Notes: generated by a model not told the origin, from the letters alone. Positions 8,064 through 15,677 are shown, counted from the stretch's first letter. The stretch is 24,112 nt of DNA from CAXSDR01 sp964236445 (GCA_964236445.1 CAXSDR010000053.1:1-24112); one strand, 5' to 3'. Numbers and translations: made by a program.

Positions 8064-8100
8064 GGGGATCGCCTTTTTCTTTGCCCAAAAGACGATCCTC
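8064..8100. other. Stem-loop of 13 bp with one mismatch
   Basis: GGGGATCG (8064-8071) pairs with CGATCCTC (8093-8100) including one G-T pair. After one A/C mismatch, CTTTT (8073-8077) pairs with AAAAG (8087-8091), leaving a 9-nt loop. It is in a gene-free stretch next to repeat copy 1. It could be a structured RNA, a recombination site or a chance fold. Confidence 0.5.
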
Positions 8101-8209
8101 GCTTGCGGCGCCAGGCCCACCATGAGGCCTGCCAAGCCTCCTCCCGGAACGCTCGCAGAAGCGGACGGCGGGAGGTGACGCGACCCCCCGCCGCCCAGCT
8201 CACGCGCCG

Positions 8210-8677
8210 CTACTTTGCGACCGCCCGCACCCACTTGGTGGCTGCCTTGACCGCGCAGGCCAGGACAGCCCCGCCGGCGCAGGCGACGGCGCCGCCGATG
8301 GTCCAGGACCGGCGCGGAGCGTGCACTCCAGCTGCGTGCCCCGAGAGTCTGAGCGCCTCCTCGATGATCATGAAGAGCGCCACGAGCACGCCGACGAAGA
8401 GCACTACGGTCGCGAGCACGAGGAACCCCACAACGAGCGCCAAAACGACGGTCCTCCAGAGGGCCGCCCAGTCGCTCACACCATGCGCGCGAGCCCGGTC
8501 AATCACGTCGAGCAGGTTGGCCGGCGCGTTCTTCGCTCGCGGGCCGGCGGATGAACCCTGAGCCGGTGCGCTGCACTTGCAGGCCACGGACCCACCCGGA
8601 TGCGTCCGCTCCGGGGACTTCCGGTCCTTCTGCGCGGCCTTCTTGGCCGCCTTGCCTGATGCGCTAGCTGACGTCAT
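8210..8677 (-). CDS. Small membrane protein, two predicted helices or hairpins
   Basis: This 155-aa protein has a basic, Lys/Ala-rich N terminus (KAAKKAAQKDRK, 9-20) and a Cys pair (CKC, 33-35). A very hydrophobic segment spans about 73-105, long enough for one long or two short helices, and a second spans about 125-145. The N-terminal positive charge suggests a cytoplasmic N terminus. The ATG at 8677 has AAGGGAA about 7 nt upstream on the minus strand, which supports the start. I do not recognise the family. It stands alone, bracketed by the two copies of an imperfect direct repeat, which hints that it was carried in as a unit. Confidence 0.7.
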   Translation of the reverse strand: MTSASASGKAAKKAAQKDRKSPERTHPGGSVACKCSAPAQGSSAGPRAKNAPANLLDVIDRARAHGVSDWAALWRTVVLALVVGFLVLATVVLFVGVLVALFMIIEEALRLSGHAAGVHAPRRSWTIGGAVACAGGAVLACAVKAATKWVRAVAK

Positions 8678-9251
8678 CGCAGTTCCCTTGTCCTAGCCGC
8701 CAGGCAGCTGGGACTTTGCGGCATGCGCCGTCCCAGGCCTGGCGAGGGCCTGTGAACGACGTCTGCCGCAGCAACGGAAGACGATGTTCGGGTGGCCTAA
8801 CAGATATGCGACTCCGCCAGTGCTACGGCGGGATGCATCGGGTGCTGCGTCGAACTGAGTCGGTGGTGCGACGTGGGTGGTGCGTGACTCCTCAGTCACC
8901 TGGGCGATTCGTGCCTTCCATCTACTAGCACGCCATGACAACCGAGTGCAAGAAGATCCGGGGCCGGACGTGGCTGTTGCCCTTGGCTCTCAGCTTGCCG
9001 CGAGGGCTTCGACGAGGCCAGGGCCCCGCCCGCGACACCGCGGCGCCTTCAACGACGTCGACGAGCCCCAGATCGTCGCGGACGGTCGTGCACGCCCCCG
9101 CCGCGGCCAGGCCCGAAAGCGATCCGTTTCGGAGCCGTCCCGCGAGGTGGGCGTGCCGAGCGTCCCTGAGCGTCCCAAAAGCCGTGCCGTTAGCGTAGGT
9201 TCCTGTCAGACCCTTTCGGTACGGTCCGGGGCAACCCACGGAGGAGCAGCG
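8678..9251. other. Intergenic region between divergent genes
   Basis: This is a 574-bp stretch without a supported gene; the open frames that cross it lack ribosome binding sites and extend antisense or out of frame into neighbours. It holds repeat copy 2 (8797-8831) and the strong Shine-Dalgarno GGAGGAG (9240-9246) of the next gene. A possible -10 TAGGTT (9196-9201) has no -35 at proper spacing. Confidence 0.5.
8797..8831 (+). repeat. Imperfect direct repeat, copy 2
   Basis: CTAACAGATAT (8797-8807), GACTCCG (8810-8816) and GTGCTACGGCGG (8820-8831) repeat the blocks of 8008-8050, with 8 nt fewer in the spacers. GCAGCAACGG (8768-8777) precedes this copy, whereas it follows the other one. The copies lie about 790 bp apart around the small membrane protein gene. 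Confidence 0.75.
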
Positions 9252-10172
9252 ATGGCTGAGAACGAGACAGACAGCGGGCAGAAGGTGGCCCGCCCCGTCA
9301 ACGAGCCGGACGCGCTGATGGCTGAGGCCGTGCGCGTGCTGACCGCCGCCGCGCGGCTGACCCGCCCGGTGCAGCAGCTCGACGAGTCGGCCAGCGAAGC
9401 AGCCGGCCACCCGGTGTGGGTGGACTCGGGGCGGCGCGAGCCCGCGGACTGGGCCGAGTTCGTCACCCTGGCGCTGGCCGGCGCCGCTGCCAACGTCGGC
9501 GGGATCGAGGCGATCCTGGCCGGGCGCCCCGGCTCGTGGGAGGCCGACTACGTGCGTCAGATGCTCGGCTCCACCGTCGGGCATGACGAGCATGACCTGC
9601 TCGAGCACCGCACCGAGCCGGTTGTCGTCAACATCTACGTCGACGAGCTCATGGTCGACGCGAGCGTCTGGAAGGCCTACGACGATGCCGCGCAGGAGCT
9701 CGTCCGCCGCTACGACGCGATCGGCATCCCCAGCACCAGCGGCGTCGGGCCCGTGCTCAGCGACCAAGAGCTCGAGCAGGCCCTCTCGCGATTGGAGCCA
9801 GCCACCGAAGAGCAGGAGCGACAGGCCGAAGCCATCAGCGATCTCGAGGATCGGCTTGAGCAGCTGCGCCAGCAGGACTACGCCGCCTACGGCGCGGCCC
9901 TCAAGGCCCACATCGAGGCCGCGGCTGCAAGCCTCGACGGGCTGCACGCGCCGGTCGTCGTCAACGTCGACCTGGAAACCTTCCGTTCTGAACTCGGCTC
10001 AGGCGATCTCGGCTGGGCGACGGTGGAGAACCGGCTGCTGGGCGAGGCTCTTGCCGCCACGGAGCTACCGGGTGACGGCCGTGATCCGCTGGACCGGCTA
10101 GATGGGCGGCACGACGTCATCGCCGACGCCGTCACCCGCGAGGCCGCTCGGCTCGAGGCCGAGCAGGACTGA
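9252..10172 (+). CDS. Conserved-looking coiled-coil protein of unknown function
   Basis: This is a 306-aa acidic, soluble protein. Residues 20-45 are helical and Ala-rich. About residues 175-225 are rich in Glu, Gln, Leu and Arg with heptad-like spacing (LEQALSRLEPATEEQERQ, then DLEDRLEQLRQQD), fitting a coiled coil. Two segments, EPVVVNIYVDELMVD (about 123-137) and APVVVNVDLETFRSEL (about 234-249), resemble one another and could mark an internal duplication. ATG 9252 is chosen over upstream in-frame codons because GGAGGAG (9240-9246) sits 5 nt before it. It is followed 34 nt later by a serine recombinase in the same direction, so the two may be a small element-borne operon. No family is recognised. 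Confidence 0.75.
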   Translation: MAENETDSGQKVARPVNEPDALMAEAVRVLTAAARLTRPVQQLDESASEAAGHPVWVDSGRREPADWAEFVTLALAGAAANVGGIEAILAGRPGSWEADYVRQMLGSTVGHDEHDLLEHRTEPVVVNIYVDELMVDASVWKAYDDAAQELVRRYDAIGIPSTSGVGPVLSDQELEQALSRLEPATEEQERQAEAISDLEDRLEQLRQQDYAAYGAALKAHIEAAAASLDGLHAPVVVNVDLETFRSELGSGDLGWATVENRLLGEALAATELPGDGRDPLDRLDGRHDVIADAVTREAARLEAEQD

Positions 10173-10206
10173 TGAGTTCCGAACCCCATCGACGGCGGGT
10201 GACTTG

Positions 10207-10785
10207 ATGGGCCATCTACTCGGTTACGCGCGCGTGTCGACCCCCACGCAGGAAACGGCGCTCCAGCATGACGCTCTGACCGCTGCTGGCTGCGCCCGCG
10301 TGTACGTCGACGTTGCCTCCGGCTCCCGCGACGACCGCCCTCAGCTGCTTGCGCTGCTCGAGCGGATCGACCCCGGTGACACCCTGGTCGTGTGGCGCCT
10401 GGACCGGCTCGGCCGATCCCTGCGCCACCTGGTCGACACCGTCACCACGCTGGGGGAGCGGGGCATCGGATTCCGCTCGCTCACCGAGTCGATCGACACG
10501 ACAACCGCCGGCGGTCGGCTCGTGTTCGGCATCTTCGCTGCGCTCGCCGAGTTCGAGCGCGAGTTGATCCGCGAGCGCACAATCGCCGGGATGGAAGCCT
10601 CGCGGGCGCGCGGTCGCCGCACCGGCCGGCCACCGACTATGACCGCATCCAAGCTGCGTCTCGCCCAGCAGATGCGGGCCACCACACCGCCAGCGAGCCT
10701 GGCCGAGATCGCCGAGGCGATCGGCCTGTCCAAGAGCACTGTCGCCCGGCACCTAGCCGACATTAGGCAAGGAGCCCGCTCGTGA
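10207..10785 (+). CDS. Serine recombinase, resolvase/invertase family
   Basis: This 192-aa small serine recombinase has the catalytic domain at the N terminus: YARVST with nucleophile Ser11 (Arg9 nearby), then DRPQL, VVWRLDRLGRS (about 61-71) and the E-helix region AALAEFERELIRERT. The C-terminal HTH (about 160-185, SLAEIAEAIGLSKSTVARHL) binds DNA. Members resolve cointegrates or invert DNA by Ser-linked double-strand cleavage at a crossover site. ATG 10207 is chosen because homologous recombinases begin a few residues before YARVS; no strong Shine-Dalgarno is visible. There is no Tn3-type transposase in the window, so it may be an orphan resolvase of an integrated element. Confidence 0.93.
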   Translation: MGHLLGYARVSTPTQETALQHDALTAAGCARVYVDVASGSRDDRPQLLALLERIDPGDTLVVWRLDRLGRSLRHLVDTVTTLGERGIGFRSLTESIDTTTAGGRLVFGIFAALAEFERELIRERTIAGMEASRARGRRTGRPPTMTASKLRLAQQMRATTPPASLAEIAEAIGLSKSTVARHLADIRQGARS

Positions 10786-10843
10786 GATCAAGCTCTGAGC
10801 GGTACGTCGTCGACGACTCGGCACACCGCCGAAGGACTAGCGT

Positions 10844-11647
10844 GTGAGCCGCGCTGAGCCTTCTCTGGTTCCTCCGGCGCTGACTCCGCCGGTGCGCCGG
10901 CTGCTGCCGTTGGCCTTCCTCCTGACTCGACGATTCGGTCTGCAGCTCGCTACTGAGAGCCGGTGGTCGCTGGTGTGGCGATGGCCGGCGGTGCTGATCT
11001 GGGCCTTCATCCTGCTAGTGGCGCGCCTGCAGGGCACCGTCGTGGCGAACGACCGTGCCGTCATGTTCCTGGACCCGCAGCAGGCTGGCCGGCAGCGGCG
11101 CTTCGTTCCCGTGTTGTTCGCCGCGGTGCTGGGCACCGTCGCCTACGTCGGGTACTTGGCGTACAAGGCGGTGACGGGCTGGCCGTGGAGCTGGTTCGGG
11201 TGGCTCGCTGCCGCGGTCGGCGGCGCGTTCTTCGTCGAGTTCTCGCCACCGGTGATGCGCGCGGTGCGCCGTGCCGGGTCGTTGGACGTCGCGATCCAGG
11301 CCGCGCTGGACGGTGGCGCCTCGCGCGTCTACAGCGCTGGGGCGCTTGCTGGTGACGGCGGCGCGGGGGTTCTGGGGCGCGCGCTGCTGCAGGCGTGCGA
11401 CGAGGCCGAGGCAGCTCTCATCGTCGACGCGCGCGACCAAGACCTTGCCGGCAAGTACGAGCGAGCGGGCTTTCGTCGCGTGGAGCCGACGTCGACGTTG
11501 ATGTTCCGGCTGCCCCCCGCGCTCAGCAGCCGCGCTCTTGCGGGCCTCGACTCTGCACCGTCCAGCCCGCCGGCACCGGCCCGTACAGCGTGTCAGCCAG
11601 GCGATGCCGCTTCGCAGCGGCAAGGGCGTTATCTCGATCATGGCTGA
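10844..11647 (+). CDS. Membrane protein with GNAT-like C-terminal segment
   Basis: This 267-aa protein has hydrophobic segments at about 47-61, 87-107 and 115-133. A soluble part at about 155-225 resembles the second half of a GNAT N-acetyltransferase: G..GVLGRALLQACDEAEAALIVDARD...GKYERAGFRRV, with the YE..GF.RV signature of that fold. The Gly-rich motif A is imperfect (DGGAGVLGRALL), so acetyl-CoA binding is uncertain. The last 40 residues are Ser/Pro/Ala-rich and probably disordered. GTG 10844 is supported by GAAGGA (10831-10836) 7 nt upstream; the GTG two bases earlier is followed directly by a stop. It follows the recombinase by 58 bp in the same direction. Function unknown; a membrane-anchored acyltransferase-like protein is a tentative reading. 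Confidence 0.65.
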   Translation: MSRAEPSLVPPALTPPVRRLLPLAFLLTRRFGLQLATESRWSLVWRWPAVLIWAFILLVARLQGTVVANDRAVMFLDPQQAGRQRRFVPVLFAAVLGTVAYVGYLAYKAVTGWPWSWFGWLAAAVGGAFFVEFSPPVMRAVRRAGSLDVAIQAALDGGASRVYSAGALAGDGGAGVLGRALLQACDEAEAALIVDARDQDLAGKYERAGFRRVEPTSTLMFRLPPALSSRALAGLDSAPSSPPAPARTACQPGDAASQRQGRYLDHG

Positions 11648-12016
11648 ACAAGCAGTTCCGACCTACCCGTCTACCGGGCCACCGTCGAATCCAAAAGAGG
11701 CGAGCTACTGCTCATAAGGTCGAGGGCGTCGGCGCCACGCAGGCCAGACACGAGGGCGGGATCGAGGAGATGACCAGCGACCTCATCATCGTGCACCAGC
11801 AGCCCCGGCTGTCGCGCTGCGTTCACGCAAAGTGCTGATAAGCAAAGATGCCGATTGGCGCAACAGTGAGAAGTAGACATACGAGCATCATGCGTACTTC
11901 GAGATTCATTGCCGCACTCTAGTCAGGCGCTGCACTCTGCGCGCAGGACCGCCGGTGCGGTTCGCCTTCCACGAGTCAAGGGGCGCGTTCGACGTCCCCG
12001 AGTCGCTATGCATGGG
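11648..12016. other. Gene-free stretch between convergent genes
   Basis: About 370 bp separate the plus-strand GNAT-like gene from the 3' end of the minus-strand AcrVA2-like gene. Short open frames are present but have no ribosome binding site or recognisable content. A tRNA-like word (CTCATAA followed by GGTCG, near 11710) lacks the arms of a tRNA. I see no clear terminator. Confidence 0.45.
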
Positions 12017-13084
12017 TCAGCCAGCAGAGATCACGGTCGGAAGGCCGGCGTCGCCTGCCTCGCGGTGAACGAGCATGGGGTGAAGCCATCGCACTTCTGC
12101 GGTGGGGTGCGTCCGTGGTCCGGTCCAGTAGGTGTGCCAGTGGGCGCGGCGAAGGTGCGGGCGAACCGTCGTGCTGGTGCTCTCGGAGCTGCTCGTGGAG
12201 GCGCTGCGTCTTGCCGCGAAGAGCTTCGGCCCGACGTAAAAGCCGACATTGGCGACCTGGGGCGTGCCGCTGCGCCGCTGCCGGCGTCGGCGCCCGGTCT
12301 GCTCGACCACGTCGATGTCCGGCCCGGAGCTGGCGCTTTCCCTGCTGCTCTACCTCTGCAGCTTGTACGCCTCGAGCATGGCGTCTTGATCGCGCTCTTG
12401 GCCGGGCGCGATGTAGTAGGTCATCTGCTCGAGCATCTGCTCGATGCTGACCGTCCCGGAGAGCGGCACGACGATCTCACGCTCCTCATAGGTGGTCTCC
12501 TGGCCTACGTACCGGAGCGGTCCACCGAGTGCGATGTTCAGACGCTTGACCTGCGGACTGTGGGTTGAGCACGGCTGATCCGCTGCGTCGAGGCCGGTGA
12601 CGAGCATCCCGGTGTAGGTGGGCTGTTCCGCGAGCTCTGGCCCACCCGGGGTGGGAGTGCTGGGCAGGGCAACCGGGAACGCGACATAGGGGTCGGGATG
12701 CGGCAGCTCGCCGAACACCTCGCAGGGCACCGCAATGTCGGTTCCTGTGTCGCTGAGGCCAGTCTGCAGTTCGGGATGAAGCCGGTAAATCACGCGGTGG
12801 TGCTGCCAGAGCCGCACCGCCTGCGCAGTCTTCACGATCAAGCTCAGCTTGACGAAGCCATCCTCACCGGTCTGTGCGATGACCCGCCGGCGGTCGCTCA
12901 TGGAGAACTTCCGGCGCCCGAGCATGGCATCTCGCAGCTCGTCGAGCACCGGCACGAACGCCGGGTCGCTACGCAGCGTCTGCTCGATGGCCAGCGTTCC
13001 CTCGGTGTAGGCCTCGGCCGTCCGGATGGCGTCACGAACCGAAGGAACCGGCTGCATCTCGCTCAATTCGTCCACCCACTTCAT
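12017..13084 (-). pseudogene. AcrVA2-like protein gene broken by one in-frame TAG
   Basis: A 244-aa frame (ATG 13084) ends at TAG 12352-12350. The very same frame then stays open for 110 more codons to TGA 12019-12017. The second part carries TVRPHLRRAHWHTYWTGPR followed by AEVRWLHPMLVH. This is the C-terminal signature I know from the AcrVA2 family (RPHxRRxHWHxYW ... RWxPxxVN), a large family named after the Moraxella inhibitor of Cas12a production but found widely in bacteria. The first part carries the family's middle region (VRLWQHHRVIYRLHPEL ... DPYVAFPVALP). Joined, the length is about 355 aa, close to the family's roughly 320. The stop falls in the variable linker (QR*SSRES). It may be a pseudogene, a base error in a draft assembly, or true readthrough. 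It is divergent from the AAA-peptidase cassette. The family call is from memory of the motif; anti-CRISPR activity is not implied. Confidence 0.7.
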
Positions 13085-13111
13085 GTCGTCGACCGACTGC
13101 CTGGTCGGTGC

Positions 13112-13127
13112 CCTCTAAGACTAGAGG
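13112..13127. promoter_or_regulatory. Palindrome between divergent genes
   Basis: CCTCTA (13112-13117) and TAGAGG (13122-13127) form 6-bp inverted arms around AGAC. The site lies in the 88-bp spacer between the AcrVA2-like gene and the AAA ATPase gene, next to an AT-rich segment (13131-13144). It could be an operator controlling either side. The minus strand reads TAGTCT across its centre, a TANNNT-type -10. Confidence 0.45.
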
Positions 13128-13157
13128 CGCTTGTATAAAGCTATGGCTTAGACGCGC

Positions 13158-13173
13158 TGATAGTCTCTCATCA
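13158..13173 (+). promoter_or_regulatory. Extended -10 promoter giving a leaderless AAA ATPase mRNA
   Basis: TGA-TAGTCT (13158-13166) is an extended -10 element (TGnTANNNT) that ends 6 nt before the ATG at 13173. No purine-rich Shine-Dalgarno precedes the ATG. Transcription would start at or next to the start codon, a common arrangement in actinobacteria. No good -35 is present at 16-18 bp, which an extended -10 can tolerate. Confidence 0.55.
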
Positions 13174-14345
13174 TGGATCAGGTGCACAACCCGTTCCGCC
13201 CCGGGGCCGGCCGCCGCCCACCCCTGCTCGCCGGCCGTGAACCGCTGCTGGCGTCATTCGAGGTGATGCGCCGGCGCGCCGAGGAACACGGCGAAGGCGA
13301 CCGCAGCTGGGTCCTCAACGGTCTACGTGGTGTCGGCAAGACGGTCCTGCTCAACGAGCTCCTCACCCAGGGGAGCGACCGTGGCTGGATCACCGCGAAA
13401 GTCGAGGCCGGCGCCTCGGGGTCGCTCGCGGTCGCGCTGAGCCAGGCACTGGTGAAGGGCATGCGTACGGCCACGGGACGCCACCCGGAGCCGCCACTGC
13501 GCCGCGCGCTGGCTGTGTTCAAGGCGTTCAGCGTCAAGGTCGACCCCACTGGGCTGTCTGTCGGGCTCGACGTCGCACCGGCACATGGCGTCGCCGACTC
13601 CGGCCGATTCGCTGACGATCTCGCCGCCCTGTTCGAGGTCCTCGGGGAGAGCGCACGCGAGCTCGGCATCGGCGTTCTGATCCTCGTCGACGAACTCCAG
13701 GAAGCCACCCGCCCGGAGCTGCTCGCCATCAACACCGCCGTCCACCAACTCGGGCAGGCACCCACACCGCTGCCCGTGCTGTTCGTGGGTGCGGGTTTGC
13801 CGTCACTGCCAGCACAGCTCGCGGAAGCGACCAGCTACGCGGAGCGGCTCTACGACTACCGCCTCATCGGGTTGCTCGACGAGGCAGCGGCCCGCGACGC
13901 GTTGACGGTGCCGACCGAGAGCCGAGGCGTGCAGTGGCAGGCGGAAGCGCTGACGGCTGCCGTGGCCACGGCAGGTGGCTACCCGTACTTCCTGCAGGCG
14001 ATCGGTAAGCACGTCTGGGACTACGCGAGCGCCAGCCCGATCAGCGTCCAGGACGTCGACCTCGGCCTCACCGAAGCGCGCCGCGAAGTCGACGACGGGC
14101 TGTACCGGTCACGGTGGGAACGAGCGACACCCGCCCAACGTGAGCTGCTGCGCAACCTCGCCGCGTACGCCGAAGAGCCGGCACCGATCGCCGAACTGGC
14201 CCGTGCCATGGGCAAGCCGCGCACCTCTGACCTGTCCGTCGCGCGCACCGAGCTCATCCGCAAAGGCCTCGCCTACTCCCCTGAGAGAGGGCTCCTCGCA
14301 TTCACCGTCCCAGGGATGCACGACTTCATCAGCCGTCAACCATGA
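13173..14345 (+). CDS. AAA ATPase with C-terminal winged-helix-like region
   Basis: This 390-aa STAND/Orc1-like ATP-binding protein has Walker A GLRGVGKT (50-57), Walker B VLILVDELQE (168-177), a sensor-1-like segment VLFVGAGLPSL (202-212) and GGYPYFLQ (about 268-275), typical of AAA_16-type ATPases. The C-terminal region (about 310-385) with RWERATPAQRELLRNLA...ELARAMG...SVARTELIRKGL reads as a winged helix. It is probably cytoplasmic. Such ATPases act as switches in signalling or defence and often bind DNA or partner proteins. The start is leaderless. Its TGA overlaps the ATG of the M28 peptidase by 4 bp (ATGA), so the two are coupled. It heads the six-gene cassette ending at 16294. The fold assignment is firm; the role is inferred from context. 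Confidence 0.9.
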   Translation: MDQVHNPFRPGAGRRPPLLAGREPLLASFEVMRRRAEEHGEGDRSWVLNGLRGVGKTVLLNELLTQGSDRGWITAKVEAGASGSLAVALSQALVKGMRTATGRHPEPPLRRALAVFKAFSVKVDPTGLSVGLDVAPAHGVADSGRFADDLAALFEVLGESARELGIGVLILVDELQEATRPELLAINTAVHQLGQAPTPLPVLFVGAGLPSLPAQLAEATSYAERLYDYRLIGLLDEAAARDALTVPTESRGVQWQAEALTAAVATAGGYPYFLQAIGKHVWDYASASPISVQDVDLGLTEARREVDDGLYRSRWERATPAQRELLRNLAAYAEEPAPIAELARAMGKPRTSDLSVARTELIRKGLAYSPERGLLAFTVPGMHDFISRQP

Positions 14346-15349
14346 TCACCACTGAGCTCGCGGCCGCGGTGCAGCCATCTCGGCTCCGGCGCGACGTCGA
14401 GGCGCTGTGCAGCATTGGCCCCCGCAGTCGTCTGCACGCGCCTGCAGCGATGCAAGCCGCTGAGGACTACGTCGCCGGCGAGCTGCGAGACGCCGGCTGG
14501 GTCGTCGAGCGCCAGGCGTTCACCACGCGATGGCGCCTCGGCCTGACCGACAGCACCACCCGCCGGGCCAAGCTGTTCCCGCTACGCCTGCACCGCCGGC
14601 TGTCGGGCACCAACCTCATCGCCCGCCTGTCCGACGCCACAGAGCCGCAGGTTGTCGTCGGGGCTCACCTCGACACCGTCCAGAACAGTCCCGGTGCCGA
14701 CGACAACGCATCCGGCGTCGCAGCGGTCCTCGAGCTGGCCCGCGTGCTCCCCACCGTGCACCCCCAGCCCAACGTGACCCTGGCCATCTTCGACATGGAG
14801 GAGCTGTCGATGGTCGGCTCAGCCGCGGCCGCCGCGCAGCTACGCAAGCACCACGACGTACGAGGCATGATCTCGCTCGAGTCCGTTGGCTACTTCAGCA
14901 GCGAGCCGAACTCCCAGCGCATGCCACTCGGCGCCGGCAAGGTGCTGGGACCAGCAGCGGGCGAGCTCATGGCCACCGGCAAGCGCGGAGACTTCGTCCT
15001 CGTCGCCCACCGCCGCTCATCAGCGGCGGCCGCAGAGATGTGGAGCGCGGCCGCCGCCGGCAGCTCGCCGACGCTGCCGACGGTCCTGACCTTCGATCCC
15101 CGCCCGGACGGCGTCAAGGGCCTGCTCGCGGGCTATGTGCGCCCGGGATACGCCCAGCTCGGCCGCAGCGACCACGCATCGTTCTGGAACCGCGGCATCC
15201 CGGCGATGATGGTCACCGGCACAGCCAGCTTCCGCAACACCGAATACCACCGCCCCGGCGACACGCCCGACAGGCTCGACTACGAGCGTCTCGCAGCGGT
15301 GACCCGAGCTACGGCTCTGACCGCAGCGGACTGGGCCAGTGACCGATGA
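14342..15349 (+). CDS. M28-family zinc metallopeptidase, cytoplasmic
   Basis: This 335-aa peptidase carries the complete M28 di-zinc set: His109/Asp111 (GAHLDT), Asp121 bridging (GADDNASG), the catalytic Glu153 and ligand Glu154 (DMEELS), Glu180 (SLESVGYFS, the LE-x-xGY variant in the Asp position), Asp277 (GRSDHASFW) and His303 (EYHRPGDTPD). M28 enzymes are mostly exopeptidases removing N-terminal residues. There is no signal peptide or membrane segment, so it should act inside the cell, unlike most secreted M28 aminopeptidases. It overlaps the ATPase gene upstream (ATGA) and the Cys-rich peptide gene downstream (ATGA at 15346-15349). Sitting between an ATPase and three tiny genes, its substrate could be one of these peptides; this is inference. 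Confidence 0.92.
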   Translation: MITTELAAAVQPSRLRRDVEALCSIGPRSRLHAPAAMQAAEDYVAGELRDAGWVVERQAFTTRWRLGLTDSTTRRAKLFPLRLHRRLSGTNLIARLSDATEPQVVVGAHLDTVQNSPGADDNASGVAAVLELARVLPTVHPQPNVTLAIFDMEELSMVGSAAAAAQLRKHHDVRGMISLESVGYFSSEPNSQRMPLGAGKVLGPAAGELMATGKRGDFVLVAHRRSSAAAAEMWSAAAAGSSPTLPTVLTFDPRPDGVKGLLAGYVRPGYAQLGRSDHASFWNRGIPAMMVTGTASFRNTEYHRPGDTPDRLDYERLAAVTRATALTAADWASDR

Positions 15350-15498
15350 GTTGTCGACGCTGCATCTGCGGCCGCGGCCTGACCGACTCGGGTCCCAGCT
15401 GCGGGCGGCCCAGCCCAGACTGGCGTGTAGCGCGGTCCGCGCGTTCTCCCGGCGTCGCACCGATCCTCGGTAGCATCGAGACCGACCGCACCTGCTGA
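15346..15498 (+). CDS. 50-aa Cys-rich peptide
   Basis: The ATG at 15346 overlaps the stop of the M28 gene (ATGA) and opens a 50-codon frame to TGA 15496-15498. The product starts MSCRRCICGRGLTDSGPSCG: Cys at 3, 6, 8 and 19, plus Cys50 at the end. C-x2-C followed by RGLTD resembles short zinc-ribbon modules (CRRCGRPLTD type, DUF6011-like) seen in actinobacterial proteins. The rest is Arg/Ser/Pro-rich and low in structure. Support is the start-stop overlap, the Cys motif at the very N terminus, and continuity of the operon. It is too short to be sure; it could also be a non-functional frame bridging to the micropeptide genes. Confidence 0.5.
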   Translation: MSCRRCICGRGLTDSGPSCGRPSPDWRVARSARSPGVAPILGSIETDRTC

Positions 15499-15515
15499 CC
15501 CTGTCGGAGGGGCAA

Positions 15516-15677
15516 GTGGCAACGAGCCCGAACGAAGACCCGCAGCAGGCGCAAGCCGTGGCTGTGAGTGAGCCTTCGAGTGCCGATGACGTGGACACCA
15601 GCTGGGTGGCGATGGAGGAGATCCGCGCTAGCCGCCCTGGGGAGCACGTCATCGACTTCTCACGCCAGGAGGATTGA
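15516..15677 (+). CDS. Micropeptide 1 (53 aa) with SADDVDTSW core
   Basis: GTG 15516 follows GGAGG (15506-15510) at 5-nt spacing, and the frame runs 53 codons to TGA 15675-15677. The product is acidic with a low-complexity N-terminal part (residues 1-21, Pro/Gln/Ala/Glu), then SADDVDTSWVAMEEI (about 22-36) and a C-terminal tail ending FSRQED. The core is shared almost exactly with the next gene: SADDVDTSW identical, followed by (V/L)xMxEI. Conservation of a core between neighbours with diverged flanks indicates selection on the peptide and so a genuine gene. No transmembrane segment or Cys is present. Leader-core arrangement, antitoxin-like adaptor, or substrate/activator of the ATPase or peptidase are possible; none is proven. 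Confidence 0.75.
   Translation: MATSPNEDPQQAQAVAVSEPSSADDVDTSWVAMEEIRASRPGEHVIDFSRQED

Larger units (their letters stand above)
7694..8209. other. Intergenic region, no convincing gene
   Basis: Only short, composition-driven open frames are present, on both strands, without ribosome binding sites or recognisable families. The region holds one copy of an imperfect direct repeat (8008-8050), a long hairpin (8064-8100), and a GC-rich 7-bp inverted repeat (CGGCGGG/CCCGCCG, 8166-8193) just beyond the stop of the next minus-strand gene. That last repeat could be a weak terminator but lacks a T-tract in the right orientation. Confidence 0.5.

Noticed and set aside
7858..8178. Plus-strand 106-codon frame with a hydrophobic stretch
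   Set aside because: No ribosome binding site; the hydrophobic part coincides with the hairpin and repeat, and flanking codons look random.
8925..9947. Minus-strand frame of 340 codons opposite the coiled-coil gene
   Set aside because: The plus-strand gene has a strong ribosome binding site and sensible protein composition; this one has none and extends across the intergenic region.
11690..11735. tRNA-Met-like anticodon-loop word (CTCATAA then GGTCG)
   Set aside because: The anticodon stem does not pair and there is no T-arm or acceptor stem, so neither a tRNA nor a clear attachment site can be supported.
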